Shown: positions 34,379-42,944, counted from the stretch's first letter. The stretch: DNA of 64,000 nucleotides from Streptomyces longisporoflavus (GCF_014649775.1 NZ_BMTR01000003.1:186001-250000), one strand, 5' to 3'. Notes: generated by a model not told the origin, from the letters alone. Translations and numbers: made by a program.

Positions 34379-35240
34379 CGCCACGCTGACCGTGCGGGCC
34401 GGGAAGGACAAACCTCCGCCGAAGACCCCGGGGTGGATATGGGCCCTTCCCCCTGTCGCTCTCCTCGCCCTCTTCTTTCTCTACCCTCTCGCCCTCGTCG
34501 TCCAGCAGTCGGTCCAGCCCGACACCGGCGGGACCTCGCTTCAGCCCTACTCCGACGTCTTCGCCTCCGAAGCGTTCCGGGAGGCGCTCGGGACCACCGT
34601 GTGGCTGGCCGTCGGGGCCACCGCCGGATGTCTCGTGCTGGGGTTCGCGCTCGCGCTGATCATCGCCTTCGTGCCGTTTCCCGGCGGGAGAGCCGTCGCC
34701 CGGTTCATCGACGTCTTCCTCTCCTTTCCGTCCTTTCTCATCACCCTCGCCCTGCTGTTCATCTACGGCACCAAGGGCATGGCGAACGGAATGTGGACGG
34801 ACGCGACCGGCGCCGCCGAGGGGCCCTTTCAGTTCCTCACCACCCCGTGGGGCGTTCTCCTCGCCGAGATCACGTACTTCACGCCCTTCGTGATGCGCCC
34901 GCTGCTCGCCGCTTTCTCGCAGATCGACACCGCGCAACTGGAAGTCGCGTCGAGCCTCGGGGCGAAGCCGGGCCGTATCGTCCGGCGGGTCATCCTGCCC
35001 GAGGCGCTGCCCGCCCTCGCCGCCGGCGGCAGCCTCGTACTGGTGATGTGTCTCAACGAGTTCGGGATCGTCCTCTTCACCGGGGCGAAAGGGGTCACGA
35101 CCCTTCCCATGCTCGTCTACAGCAAGGCAATTCTCGAATCCGACTATCCGGCGGCCTGCGTCGTCGCCGTGGTCAACGTCGCGATCTCCGTGGGCCTTTA
35201 CGGTCTCTACCGGGTGGTGAGCCGTCGTGTTGGTGCATAG
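34371..35240 (+). CDS. ABC transporter permease, phosphonate type (first)
   Basis: 289 residues with six predicted helices, starting after a basic N-terminus (GWIWALPPVALLALFFLYPLALVVQQSV). The EAA loop reads LEVASSLGAKPGRIVRRVILPEALPALAAG (about residues 188-217), matching the binding-protein-dependent permease motif that docks on the ATPase. Overlaps with the ATPase gene before it (8 bases) and the second permease after it (14 bases) indicate one transcript and coupled translation. Confidence 0.92.
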   Translation: MASATLTVRAGKDKPPPKTPGWIWALPPVALLALFFLYPLALVVQQSVQPDTGGTSLQPYSDVFASEAFREALGTTVWLAVGATAGCLVLGFALALIIAFVPFPGGRAVARFIDVFLSFPSFLITLALLFIYGTKGMANGMWTDATGAAEGPFQFLTTPWGVLLAEITYFTPFVMRPLLAAFSQIDTAQLEVASSLGAKPGRIVRRVILPEALPALAAGGSLVLVMCLNEFGIVLFTGAKGVTTLPMLVYSKAILESDYPAACVVAVVNVAISVGLYGLYRVVSRRVGA

Positions 35241-36024
35241 CCGCAAGGGGAAGCTGGCCACTTGGGCCCTCTTCCTCGTCCTTTTCCTGCCCCTTTTCGC
35301 GCTGCCGCTCCTGGTGATCCTGGCCGCGTCGTTCTCGGCGCACTGGTCCGGCGCTTTTCCGTCCGGATTCACCACCGGGCACTACGAGGCCGCCACCCGC
35401 GGTGAATCGCTCACGGCGCTCACCACCAGCCTGGTCACCGCCGTCAGCGCGAGCCTGCTCGCTCTTGCCGTCGGGTCGTGGGCGGCGCTCGCCGCGGCCT
35501 CGCTGAAGAACGGAGGCAAGAGGGTGCTCGACACCCTCTTCATGCTGCCGGTGGCCGTGCCCTCCGTCGTCGTCGGGCTCGCGGTCCTCGTGGCGTTCAG
35601 CAAGCCGCCGATGATCCTCAACGGCACGCGCTGGATCGTGATCCTCGCGCACACCATTCTTGTCACGGCGTTCGCCTACCAGTCCGTATCGGCTGCGATC
35701 GTCCGCCTCGACCCGGCGTACGAACAGGCCGCCGCCTCGCTCGGCGCCCGGCCCTCGTACGTCCTGTGGAAGGTGAAGCTCCCGCTCCTGCTGCCGTCGC
35801 TCAACGCGGCCGCCGGACTCTGCTTCGCGCTCTCCATGGGCGAACTGAGCGCCACGATGATGCTCTACCCGCCGGACTGGCTGCCGCTGCCCGTGCAGAT
35901 CTACGCGGCCACCGACCGCGGCTCCCTGTTCACCGGCGCCGCCGTCGCGGTGGTCCTGATGGCGGCGACGCTGCTCGTCCTCTTCGGCGTCTCCCGCGTC
36001 CGCACCCGCGCCTCCTACCGCTGA
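35227..36024 (+). CDS. ABC transporter permease, phosphonate type (second)
   Basis: 265 residues, GTG start inside the end of the first permease gene. Six helices; EAA loop YEQAAASLGARPSYVLWKVKLPLLLPSLNAA at about residues 160-190. Together with the first permease it forms the membrane channel. LPDEL-type export features are absent, so it is an importer part. The binding-protein gene begins 38 bases downstream. Confidence 0.92.
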   Translation: MLVHSRKGKLATWALFLVLFLPLFALPLLVILAASFSAHWSGAFPSGFTTGHYEAATRGESLTALTTSLVTAVSASLLALAVGSWAALAAASLKNGGKRVLDTLFMLPVAVPSVVVGLAVLVAFSKPPMILNGTRWIVILAHTILVTAFAYQSVSAAIVRLDPAYEQAAASLGARPSYVLWKVKLPLLLPSLNAAAGLCFALSMGELSATMMLYPPDWLPLPVQIYAATDRGSLFTGAAVAVVLMAATLLVLFGVSRVRTRASYR

Positions 36025-36062
36025 CCCCCGTCTCCACCCCTTCGCAAGGAGCATCCCGCGTC

Positions 36063-37142
36063 ATGTCCCGCGTCCCGCAGATCCGCACGCTCGCCGCCGT
36101 CTCCGGCAGCCTCCTCCTCGCAGGCTCCCTCACCGCGTGCGGCGGCGAATCCTCCGCGTCCGACGCCAAGGAGGTCACCGTCTACAGCGCCGACGGCCTC
36201 AAGGGCGAGAACGGCGACGGCTGGTACGACCAGGTATTCAAGGACTTCGAGAAGAAGACCGGCATCAAGGTGAACTACGTCGAGGGCGGCTCCGGCGAGA
36301 TGGTGCAGCGCGCCGTCCGCGAGAAGTCCAACACGCAGGCCGACGTCATCATCACCCTGCCGCCGTTCATCCAGCAGGCCGACGACAAGGGCCTCCTCCA
36401 GGCCTACGAGCCCGCGGGCTCCGACCAGGTGGACGGCGCCGACAAGGCCCCCGACGGCAAGTGGACCTCCGTCGTGAACAACTACTTCGGCTTCATCTAC
36501 AACAAGAAGGAACTCGGCGGCGGCAAGGCGCCCGAGCCCCCCAAGACCTGGGAGGACCTCACCGAACCCGCGTACAAGGACAAGGTCCAGTACTCCACGC
36601 CCGGTGTCGCGGGCGACGGAACCGCCGTGCTCATCAAGGCGATGCACGACTTCGGCGGCAAGAAGCCGGCCATGGACTACTTGAAGAAGCTCCAGACGAA
36701 CAACGTCGGGCCCTCCGCCTCCACCGGCAAGCTCGCGCCCAAGGTCGACAAGGGCGAACTCCTCGTCGCCAACGGCGACGTCCAGATGAACTACGCCCAG
36801 TCCAAGGACATGCCGAACCTCGGCATCTGGTTCCCCGCCAAGCAGGGAGGCAAGCCCACCACCTTCGCGCTGCCCTACGCCGCCGGCCTGGTCAACAAGG
36901 CCCCGCACTCCGCCAACGCCAAGAAGTTCCTCGACTACCTGCTCGGGCAAAAGGCCCAGCAGCAGGTCAGCGAGATCGGCGGCGGATTCGCGGCCCGCAA
37001 GGACATCAAGGCCACCGACGCGAACGCGGTCGCCCTCGACAAGATCGTCGACGGAGTCGAGGTCTTCGAGCCTGACTGGTCCGACATCGCGAAGAACCTC
37101 CCGGCGTACGTCGAGGACTGGAAGTCGGCCACGGGAAGCTGA
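36063..37142 (+). CDS. ABC transporter substrate-binding lipoprotein, 2-aminoethylphosphonate type
   Basis: 359 residues from the ATG at 36063 with AAGGAG upstream. The lipoprotein signal is LAAVSGSLLLAGSLTACGG (lipobox with Cys at residue 26). The mature fold is a type 2 periplasmic protein of the extracellular solute-binding family 1 (VTVYSADGLKGENGDGWYDQVFKDFEKKTGIKVNYVEGGSGEMVQR, YFGFIYNKKELG, FALPYAAGLVNKAPHSANAKKFLDYLL). It closely resembles AEP-binding PhnS-like proteins. Last gene of the operon, ending at a strong terminator. Confidence 0.92.
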   Translation: MSRVPQIRTLAAVSGSLLLAGSLTACGGESSASDAKEVTVYSADGLKGENGDGWYDQVFKDFEKKTGIKVNYVEGGSGEMVQRAVREKSNTQADVIITLPPFIQQADDKGLLQAYEPAGSDQVDGADKAPDGKWTSVVNNYFGFIYNKKELGGGKAPEPPKTWEDLTEPAYKDKVQYSTPGVAGDGTAVLIKAMHDFGGKKPAMDYLKKLQTNNVGPSASTGKLAPKVDKGELLVANGDVQMNYAQSKDMPNLGIWFPAKQGGKPTTFALPYAAGLVNKAPHSANAKKFLDYLLGQKAQQQVSEIGGGFAARKDIKATDANAVALDKIVDGVEVFEPDWSDIAKNLPAYVEDWKSATGS

Positions 37143-37191
37143 CAGGCATCCAGATGATCGAGGGGTTCACGATCACCGCATCCTGATTAGG

Positions 37192-37231
37192 CTGTGGGGC
37201 GCCGGCACAGAGCCGTCCCGGCGCCCCACAG
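37192..37231 (+). terminator. Terminator of the phosphonate operon
   Basis: CTGTGGGGCGCCGG and CCGGCGCCCCACAG form a perfect 14-bp stem around a 12-base loop, 50 bases after the binding-protein stop. Confidence 0.85.
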
Positions 37232-37276
37232 CTCACCCAAGCTCACCCGTTCATCGAAGACGCAGGAGTGCACCCC

Positions 37277-38056
37277 ATGGCAGAGCGCAAGCCCATCGAA
37301 TCGTGGCTCACCGACATGGACGGCGTGCTCATCCACGAGGGCGTTCCGATCCCCGGCGCGGACTCCTTCATCAAGCGGCTCAGGGAGTCCGGCAGGCCCT
37401 TCCTGGTCCTGACGAACAACTCCATCTACACCGCGCGCGACCTCCAGGCCCGTCTGACCCGCATGGGCCTCGAAGTCCCCGTCGAGAACATCTGGACCTC
37501 GGCGCTCGCCACCGCGAAGTTCCTGGACGACCAGCGACCCGGTGGCACGGCGTACGTCATCGGCGAGGCGGGACTGACCACCGCCCTGCACGACATCGGG
37601 TACGTCCTGACCGACCACGACCCGGACTACGTGGTCCTCGGCGAGACCCGTACGTACTCCTTCGAGGCCATGACCAAGGCCGTGCGCCTCATCAACGGCG
37701 GGGCCCGCTTCATCTGCACCAACCCGGACGAGACCGGGCCCTCGACGGAGGGGCCGCTGCCCGCCACGGGCGCCGTCGCCGCGCTGATCACCAAGGCCAC
37801 GAAGCGGAGCCCGTACTTCGCCGGCAAGCCCAACCCCCTGATGATGCGGACCGGACTCAACGCCATCGGGGCGCACTCCGAGACCAGCGCCATGATCGGC
37901 GACCGTATGGACACCGATGTCCTCGCCGGTCTGGAGGCCGGGATGGAGACCTTCCTCGTCCTCACGGGACTCACCACCAGGGCGGAGATCGACCAGTACC
38001 CCTTCCGCCCGTCCAACATCGTGGACTCCATCGCTGACCTGGTCGAACGCGTCTGA
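37277..38056 (+). CDS. HAD-IIA family hydrolase (NagD-like phosphatase)
   Basis: 259 residues; ATG at 37277 behind GCAGGAG. Motif I WLTDMDGVLIHEG, motif II LVLTNNSIYTARDL, the C2-cap region FICTNPDETGPSTEGPLPATGAVAALI, motif III SPYFAGKPNPLMM and motif IV SAMIGDRMDTDVLAGLEAGM are typical of HAD-IIA/NagD phosphatases acting on sugar phosphates or nucleotides. It has its own ribosome site after the operon terminator and probably its own promoter. Confidence 0.93.
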   Translation: MAERKPIESWLTDMDGVLIHEGVPIPGADSFIKRLRESGRPFLVLTNNSIYTARDLQARLTRMGLEVPVENIWTSALATAKFLDDQRPGGTAYVIGEAGLTTALHDIGYVLTDHDPDYVVLGETRTYSFEAMTKAVRLINGGARFICTNPDETGPSTEGPLPATGAVAALITKATKRSPYFAGKPNPLMMRTGLNAIGAHSETSAMIGDRMDTDVLAGLEAGMETFLVLTGLTTRAEIDQYPFRPSNIVDSIADLVERV

Positions 38057-38101
38057 CGTCACCCGTTTGCCGCATGCGGGAGGCGGTCGCCGATGCCGCG
38101 C

Positions 38102-38126
38102 GTGAACCTCGGAACAGGAGGTTCAC
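38102..38126 (+). promoter_or_regulatory. Hairpin covering the ribosome site of the surface-protein gene
   Basis: GTGAACCTC and GAGGTTCAC form a perfect 9-bp stem with a 7-base loop. The GGAGG ribosome site is split between the loop end and the right arm (38117-38121), and the ATG follows at 38128. Folding would hide the ribosome site, so this may be a translational switch. Confidence 0.55.
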
Positions 38127-38127
38127 G

Positions 38128-38682
38128 ATGCGTAGAGGATCACTCACCCTTCGTGGCATAGCCGGGGCGGCCGTCCTCGCCGCGTTCCCCGTCACCGTCA
38201 CGGCCCCCGCGTACGCCCATGAGCAGGACAAAGTGCACGCCACCGTCACCCCGTCCAGCGCCGCTGCCGGGGCCGACGTGGAGATCAGTGTCACGGGCTG
38301 CGACGGGACGACGGGGTCCGCGGGGTCCGGCGCCTTCGAGGGCGACGCGAAGCTCACCGGCAGGGACGGCGACAAGTACGCGCTGAACGGCTCCGCCAAG
38401 ATCCGCGGCGGCGTCAGCGGTTCCTACGACGTGACCGTCGTCTGCGACGGCCACCCCCACCAGGGCGTGGGCACCGTACGGGTCGTACAGCACCGCACCG
38501 AGCCCGTGTCGCCGGTCCGCGCGGGCGGCGGCGGCGCCGCGCGTGACGGCACCGCGCAGCTGGCCGCGCAGGCCGAAGAGGCGGGCCCCGGCACCTGGCA
38601 CGCGGTGATCGGACTGGTGCTCGCCGGGGTGGCGGCCGTGGCCGTGGCGTTCCGCAGTGTCCGCCGGCGCCGCTCCGAGTGA
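38128..38682 (+). CDS. Secreted/membrane-anchored protein, partner of class F sortase
   Basis: 184 residues. Signal peptide MRRGSLTLRGIAGAAVLAAFPVTVTAPAYA, cleaved near AYA-HEQ. An Ig-like beta domain of ~95 residues follows (VHATVTPSSAAAGADVEISVTGC..., SGSYDVTVVCDGHPHQG) with one possible disulfide. An Ala-rich stalk and a C-terminal membrane helix with a basic tail (AVIGLVLAGVAAVAVAFRSVRRRRSE) complete it. No LPXTG-like motif is visible before the helix, so it is probably membrane-anchored and not sorted. It sits 15 bases before the sortase F gene, a common pairing in Streptomyces. Confidence 0.82.
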   Translation: MRRGSLTLRGIAGAAVLAAFPVTVTAPAYAHEQDKVHATVTPSSAAAGADVEISVTGCDGTTGSAGSGAFEGDAKLTGRDGDKYALNGSAKIRGGVSGSYDVTVVCDGHPHQGVGTVRVVQHRTEPVSPVRAGGGGAARDGTAQLAAQAEEAGPGTWHAVIGLVLAGVAAVAVAFRSVRRRRSE

Positions 38683-38697
38683 CGGGCGGCCACCGAC

Positions 38698-39363
38698 ATG
38701 TCGGGTCAGGAGACGCCGACGGGGCACGGGCGATTCCTCACCGGAGTCGCCTGGGCGCTGCTGCTCGTGGGGCTCTGGCTGTGGGGCAGCGAGATCACCG
38801 ACGTACGCGGCGGCGTCTCGGAGCCCACGAACGGTGACGTGGCGGCGGTGGGCCGCCCGTTCGGCGTCGAACTCCCGGACGCGCACGAGCCGTTGGGCGC
38901 CGCCAGACCGCAGCGCATCGAAGTCCCCTCGCTGAAGGTGCGGGCGCCCGTGCTCACCCGCGGGCTCGACCAGGACGGCGCCATCGACCCGCCGCCCTTC
39001 GAGCAGGCGGGCTCCGTCGGCTGGTACGGCGGCGGGACGCGCCCCGGCGCCGTCGGCACCTCCCTGTTCGTGGGCCACGTCGACACCGAGACGCGCCCCG
39101 CGGTCTTCTACGACCTCAGCGCTGCGCGCCCCGGCGAGAAGGTCCTGGTCACCCGCGACGACGGCTCGGTCGCCGAGTTCACCGTGGACGACGTCCGGGT
39201 CATCGGCCGGGACCGCTTCGACGCGAAGAAGGCATACGGCCCCCACAAGGAGGGCCGCGCCGAACTCCGCCTGATCACCTGTGGCGGCACGTTCGACCGG
39301 GAGACCAGGACGTACTCGGCGAACGTGGTGGTGTCCGCCTACCTCACGGGGGTGGGGCCGTAG
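38698..39363 (+). CDS. Class F sortase
   Basis: 221 residues. One N-terminal membrane helix (FLTGVAWALLLVGLWLWG) is followed by the catalytic domain. RIEVPSLKVRAPV opens it, GTSLFVGHVDTETRPAVFYDL holds the catalytic His, LRLITCGGTFD the catalytic Cys in a TCGG context, and TRTYSANVVVSAYL the Arg. TCGG and the ~220-residue length fit class F, whose substrates and function are poorly known. Its 3' end overlaps the convergent cbtA-like gene by 20 bases. Confidence 0.92.
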   Translation: MSGQETPTGHGRFLTGVAWALLLVGLWLWGSEITDVRGGVSEPTNGDVAAVGRPFGVELPDAHEPLGAARPQRIEVPSLKVRAPVLTRGLDQDGAIDPPPFEQAGSVGWYGGGTRPGAVGTSLFVGHVDTETRPAVFYDLSAARPGEKVLVTRDDGSVAEFTVDDVRVIGRDRFDAKKAYGPHKEGRAELRLITCGGTFDRETRTYSANVVVSAYLTGVGP

Positions 39364-40195
39364 GGGAGGTGCCGGGGGCGGCACCGGGGCGCGAGGGCAC
39401 TCCCGCCGCTCTCGCGCCCGCGATGACCCCCCTGGCGGCCCCTCCCCGGACGGCCCGCAGGCCGAGGCCCCCGAAGACCGCCGCGAGCACGGCCCACAGC
39501 AGGGCGTGCGAGGCGACCGAGAGGACACGGAAGTCCCAGAGCAGCTCCGCGTCGACCGGGACCGGATCGGGGTTGTCCGGGAGCAGGAAGAGAGCGGCGA
39601 GGACGGCGACCCCCGTGAGGGCCGCCCCGATCTGCCGCACCGGTGCGGCTCTGGCCGACAGGCGTACGTACACCTGCCTGACCAGGAACATGCCGAGAAC
39701 GCCGATCGCGACGGACGCCAGCCACAGTGCCTGGCGTTCGCCGACCGTGGCCGAGTCGCCGACGCCCGGCGGGTTCGCCGGGTAGCGCAGACCGGGCAGC
39801 AGCGAGACGGCGGCGAAGGCCGCGCCGGCGAAGACGAGGGCGCGCGGCCACGGGGCGGCGCGCGGATCGCGGCGGTGCACCAGGGCGTACGCCACGGCGA
39901 AGAGGACGCCGACGGCCAGACCGGCGACGACCGCGGTGACCACCAGGCCCGCGTGCTGCGTCGAGCGCGCGAACAACTCCTCGTGATGCTGCGCCGTGCC
40001 GTGCATTCCCCGCGCGTGCTCCTGAGCCGCCGACCGCTTCTCCTCGGCGCGGATCGCCCGGTCCATCAGCGGCTCGGCGAGCAGCAGGGAGAAGAGCCCG
40101 GCCGCGAGCCCCGCCGCCGCGCCCGCCACCAGACCCCGGCCGAGCAGCGGCAGTACAGGGGAGGGCATGGCCGTCACCGGTCCGGTCAGTGGCAC
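39344..40195 (-). CDS. cbtA: CbtA family cobalt transporter subunit
   Basis: 283 residues from a GTG at 40195 overlapping the cbtB stop by ten bases; an ATG at 40168 is an alternative. Five to six hydrophobic segments are visible (LLGRGLVAGAAAGLAAGLFSLLLAEPLMDRAIRAEE, HAGLVVTAVVAGLAVGVLFAVAYALVHRR, ALVFAGAAFAAVSLLPGLRYPANPPGVGD, HALLWAVLAAVFGGLGLRAVRG). PGLRYPANPPGVGD and the HxxELFARSTQHAG region are CbtA landmarks. CbtA with CbtB forms a predicted cobalt importer in organisms making cobalamin. Confidence 0.9.
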   Translation of the reverse strand: MPLTGPVTAMPSPVLPLLGRGLVAGAAAGLAAGLFSLLLAEPLMDRAIRAEEKRSAAQEHARGMHGTAQHHEELFARSTQHAGLVVTAVVAGLAVGVLFAVAYALVHRRDPRAAPWPRALVFAGAAFAAVSLLPGLRYPANPPGVGDSATVGERQALWLASVAIGVLGMFLVRQVYVRLSARAAPVRQIGAALTGVAVLAALFLLPDNPDPVPVDAELLWDFRVLSVASHALLWAVLAAVFGGLGLRAVRGGAARGVIAGARAAGVPSRPGAAPGTSPTAPPP

Positions 40196-40407
40196 GGGGC
40201 ACCGAAGAGGTGCCTGCCGTCGTGCGCGAACTCGTGCAGATAGCCGCCGGTCGCCGAGATCAGCGAGCCGTTGTCGACGAAGACCGCGTAGAGCGCGATC
40301 AGGGCGACGATGACGGCGGCCGACGCGACGAGCCAGTCGCGGGTCTGGACGGTGGCGGCCTTCGCCGCAGCGCCGTCGGTGTGGGATGCCGCGGAGTGCA
40401 GTGACAT
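40186..40407 (-). CDS. cbtB: CbtB family cobalt transporter subunit
   Basis: 73 residues; ATG at 40407 with AGGAGG upstream. A single membrane helix (LVASAAVIVALIALYAVFVDNGSLI) is followed by the His-rich CbtB tail HEFAHDGRHLFGAPCH, likely metal-binding. The end overlaps the start of cbtA. The upstream ~470 bases were checked for a cobalamin riboswitch and none was recognised. Confidence 0.92.
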   Translation of the reverse strand: MSLHSAASHTDGAAAKAATVQTRDWLVASAAVIVALIALYAVFVDNGSLISATGGYLHEFAHDGRHLFGAPCH

Positions 40408-40884
40408 ATCGAAGGCCTCCTGCCGGGTGCCTGGCAACTGCCGCCTCGACGTATGTACTTGTCGTCCCGGAGAGTCCCGGGCGCTCCGGGCACTGTCAAC
40501 GGTCCGCGCATCCGGCAGCGCCCGGCAGTGTCCGTAGCAATGCCCGGCAGTGTCCGTATGAGTTGCGTACGAGTTCCGCATGAGTCGGGACAACCCGGCC
40601 CGGTCGGCGGCCCGCTCCCCCCGGAGCCGTCGACCGGGCTGGTCCTCGACCGCGCGCGCACGAGCTGCGGGAGTAACCCGGCGCCGGCGCGGGAGGTTCG
40701 ATGGCCAACCCCGCAGTACGGGATGGACGGTCAGGCCGGGGGCTTGGGCCGTTGTGACGACTCTAGAACGGATGAGCCCCTGAGCCTAGGGGTGGAATGA
40801 CGCCAAGTCGTGATCCGCTTTCTCTCCGTGATCTCCCCAGGTGGCAAAGGACCCCGGAAGTCGGCAAAGGACCCCGGACGGCAC
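40408..40884. other. Intergenic region between cbtB and the ANTAR gene, with short direct repeats
   Basis: About 475 bases without a gene. GCCCGGCAGTGTCCGTA occurs at 40520-40536 and 40542-40558 (period 22), 110-150 bases upstream of cbtB. GGCAAAGGACCCCGGA occurs at 40843-40858 and 40863-40878 (period 20), just beyond the ANTAR gene stop. A weak CCCCT/AGGGG hairpin lies at 40777-40792. It includes the presumed cbtB promoter and the 3' region of the ANTAR transcript. Confidence 0.6.
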
Positions 40885-41640
40885 TCAGGAAGGTTCGGAC
40901 CTGCTGTCGCCCAGCGCCTCGTCGTCGAGCGTCCCCTTGATCACTTCCTTGGCGACCAGGTCCATGACCAGCCGTTCTCTACGCGCGTACCGCCGCAGGG
41001 CCTCAAAGGCCTCGTCCACGTCGGTGTGCCAGCGTTCGGCGAGCATCCCTTTGGCCTGTTCGATGCGTACGCGGCTGGTCAGGGCGCCCTGGAGCTGCGT
41101 CGCGAGTATCCGGTACTCGGAGTAGGCACGGTGGTTGTGCAGGCCGAGCGCGGCCGCGTCGGCGATCACCCGGGCCAGCCGCAACTCCCCTTCGGGCTGC
41201 GGCGCCTTGGCGGTCACGGGCAGGAACACGTTGAGCGCGCCGAGCAGCGTCCCGCGCTGCCGGAGCGGAACCGCGTACGTCATCCCGATGCCCTGGCGCA
41301 GGGCGAGCGAGGTGAACTCCGGCCAGCGGGCCGCGGGTCCGGCCACGGAGAGCCGCACCGGCGGCACGAGCTGCCCCGTGCCGAGGCTCTCCACACAGGG
41401 ACCGCCGCTCTGCTGGGCCCCGAGCAGACCCAGTGCCAGCTCCCTGGGGTGACCGCCGGCGGCCACCGCGGGAGCCCCTGAGGCATCGAAGATCACCCCG
41501 GCGGCGGTCGCACCCAGAAACTCCACGCAGTGGCTCGCGACCCGGCTCAGATAAAACTCCGGATCAAAGTCGTCATGCAGGGTGTTCGTGGTCTCCACCA
41601 GCGCTTCGGCCAGTCGCAATTCAGAGGTGTGATCCCGCAT
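40885..41640 (-). CDS. GAF-ANTAR domain transcription antitermination regulator
   Basis: 251 residues; ATG at 41640 behind GGGGAGGAG. Residues about 10-165 are a GAF sensor (LAEALVETTNTLHDDFDPEFYLSRVASHCVEFLGATAAGVIF, YAVPLRQRGTLLGALNVFL). The C-terminal ~60 residues are an ANTAR RNA-binding domain (QLQGALTSRVRIEQAKGMLAERWHTDVDEAFEALRRYARRERLVMDLVAKEVI). ANTAR proteins bind tandem hairpins in nascent RNA to prevent termination. The target RNA is unknown. The 20-bp duplication just past its stop is another gene-end repeat. Confidence 0.93.
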   Translation of the reverse strand: MRDHTSELRLAEALVETTNTLHDDFDPEFYLSRVASHCVEFLGATAAGVIFDASGAPAVAAGGHPRELALGLLGAQQSGGPCVESLGTGQLVPPVRLSVAGPAARWPEFTSLALRQGIGMTYAVPLRQRGTLLGALNVFLPVTAKAPQPEGELRLARVIADAAALGLHNHRAYSEYRILATQLQGALTSRVRIEQAKGMLAERWHTDVDEAFEALRRYARRERLVMDLVAKEVIKGTLDDEALGDSRSEPS

Positions 41641-41801
41641 GATCTCCTCCCCATGAGAGCCACCCCGCTCCCTGCGCCTACCCCCCGGCGCCGTGCTGTA
41701 ACAGCTCTCCAACAGGTATCCGCCGACGACGGGCGGCCCTCGTGGGCCGACAGTGCGTATGTCAGGATTGAGAATCGGACAGTGCACCCAAGGGGGAGTG
41801 G

Positions 41802-42836
41802 ATGTACCACAAAGGCACCGGCCGCGGTCATCGGATCGCGGGCCGGGGGGTGAAGGCTGCGGCGGCGTTTGCGGGGGCTGCGCTACTGCTGTCGGGGTGC
41901 TCCTCCGATGACGGCTCGGGCAATGAGGAGTCGTCGGGGAAGCCGATCAAACAGCAGCCGAAGGGCACCGATCCGTACTGGGTCAATCCCGAGGGCAACG
42001 CGGCCAAGCAGGTCGCCGCGTACGAGAAGGACGGCAAGAAGGACCAGGCCGAGCTGATCCGGAAGATCGCCGAGCAGCCGGTCGCCGAATGGATCATCCC
42101 GGAGAACGCGGAGGACCAGGCGCGCGGCTTCACCGAGGCCGCCGAGAAGGCCGACCGCGACGCTCTGTTGGTCCTCTACAACATCCCGCACCGCGACTGC
42201 GGCCAGTACTCGCAGGGCGGCGCGGCCGACGGCAACGAATACAGGGCGTTCATCGACCAGGTCGCCAAGGGCATCGGCGACCGGAAGGCCACGGTCATCC
42301 TGGAGCCGGACGCCGTGCTCCACCTGGTCGACAACTGCACGCCGGAGGAGTTCCACGAGGAGCGCTACGACCTCCTCAAGGGCGCCATCGAGAAGCTCAA
42401 GTCCCTGAAGAACACCAAGGTGTACCTGGACGCGGGCAACGCGGGCTGGAAGAACCCCGACTCGCTCTGGGAGCCCCTGAAGTGGTCGGGGGTCGAGCAG
42501 GCCGACGGCTTCTCGGTGAACGTCTCGAACTTCCAGACCACCGAGGCCAGCACGGAGTTCGGCAAGAAGCTCTCGGCGAAGATCGGCAACAAGCCGTTCG
42601 TCATCGACACCGCGCGCAACGGCAACGGCGCGTACACCAAGGGCAAGGACACTTGGTGCAACCCGCCGGGCCGTGCGCTCGGCGAGACGCCCACCACCAA
42701 GACCTCCGACCCGCTCGTCGACGCGTATCTCTGGGTCAAGCGCCCCGGAGAGTCGGATGGCACGTGCCGGGGTGGCCCCAAGGCCGGAGAGTGGTGGCCG
42801 GAGTACGCACTGAGCCTGGCGAAGGCGGCCCGCTAG
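41802..42836 (+). CDS. Glycoside hydrolase family 6 lipoprotein (endoglucanase-like)
   Basis: 344 residues. The lipoprotein signal GVKAAAAFAGAALLLSGCSS has its lipobox Cys at residue 34. The GH6 fold is recognisable from AEWIIPENAEDQARGFTEAAEKADRDALLVLYNIPHRDCGQYSQGGA, ATVILEPDAVLHL (catalytic Asp), KVYLDAGNAGWKN, FSVNVSNFQTT, FVIDTARNGNG and the C-terminal WCNPPGRALGETPTT..DAYLWVKRPGESDG. GH6 enzymes cut beta-1,4-glucans. Facing cslA-glxA, it corresponds to the CslZ-type endoglucanase thought to trim the hyphal-tip glycan made by CslA. Confidence 0.92.
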   Translation: MYHKGTGRGHRIAGRGVKAAAAFAGAALLLSGCSSDDGSGNEESSGKPIKQQPKGTDPYWVNPEGNAAKQVAAYEKDGKKDQAELIRKIAEQPVAEWIIPENAEDQARGFTEAAEKADRDALLVLYNIPHRDCGQYSQGGAADGNEYRAFIDQVAKGIGDRKATVILEPDAVLHLVDNCTPEEFHEERYDLLKGAIEKLKSLKNTKVYLDAGNAGWKNPDSLWEPLKWSGVEQADGFSVNVSNFQTTEASTEFGKKLSAKIGNKPFVIDTARNGNGAYTKGKDTWCNPPGRALGETPTTKTSDPLVDAYLWVKRPGESDGTCRGGPKAGEWWPEYALSLAKAAR

Positions 42837-42866
42837 GGGCGCGGGGAACTGCGCGAGCAACCAACG

Positions 42867-42919
42867 AAAAGCCGCAGTCGCGTCTGCTGAGTAATCGAGC
42901 AGACGCGACTGCGGCTTTT
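42867..42919. terminator. Perfect bidirectional terminator
   Basis: A 22-bp perfect stem, AAAAGCCGCAGTCGCGTCTG... and its complement ending in CTGCGGCTTTT, around a nine-base loop (42889-42897). It ends in runs of A and T on the two sides and separates the convergent GH6 and glxA genes. Confidence 0.93.
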
Positions 42920-42944
42920 CACGCGCTGAGCGCGCCCACGCGAG

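Noticed and set aside
35478..36062. Upstream extension of the phosphonate-binding protein
   Set aside because: The extra residues overlap the second permease in another frame; the lipoprotein signal and AAGGAG fix the start at 36063.
40408..40700. Cobalamin riboswitch upstream of cbtB
   Set aside because: No recognisable B12-box or the conserved GCCACTG context on the relevant strand; only direct repeats seen.
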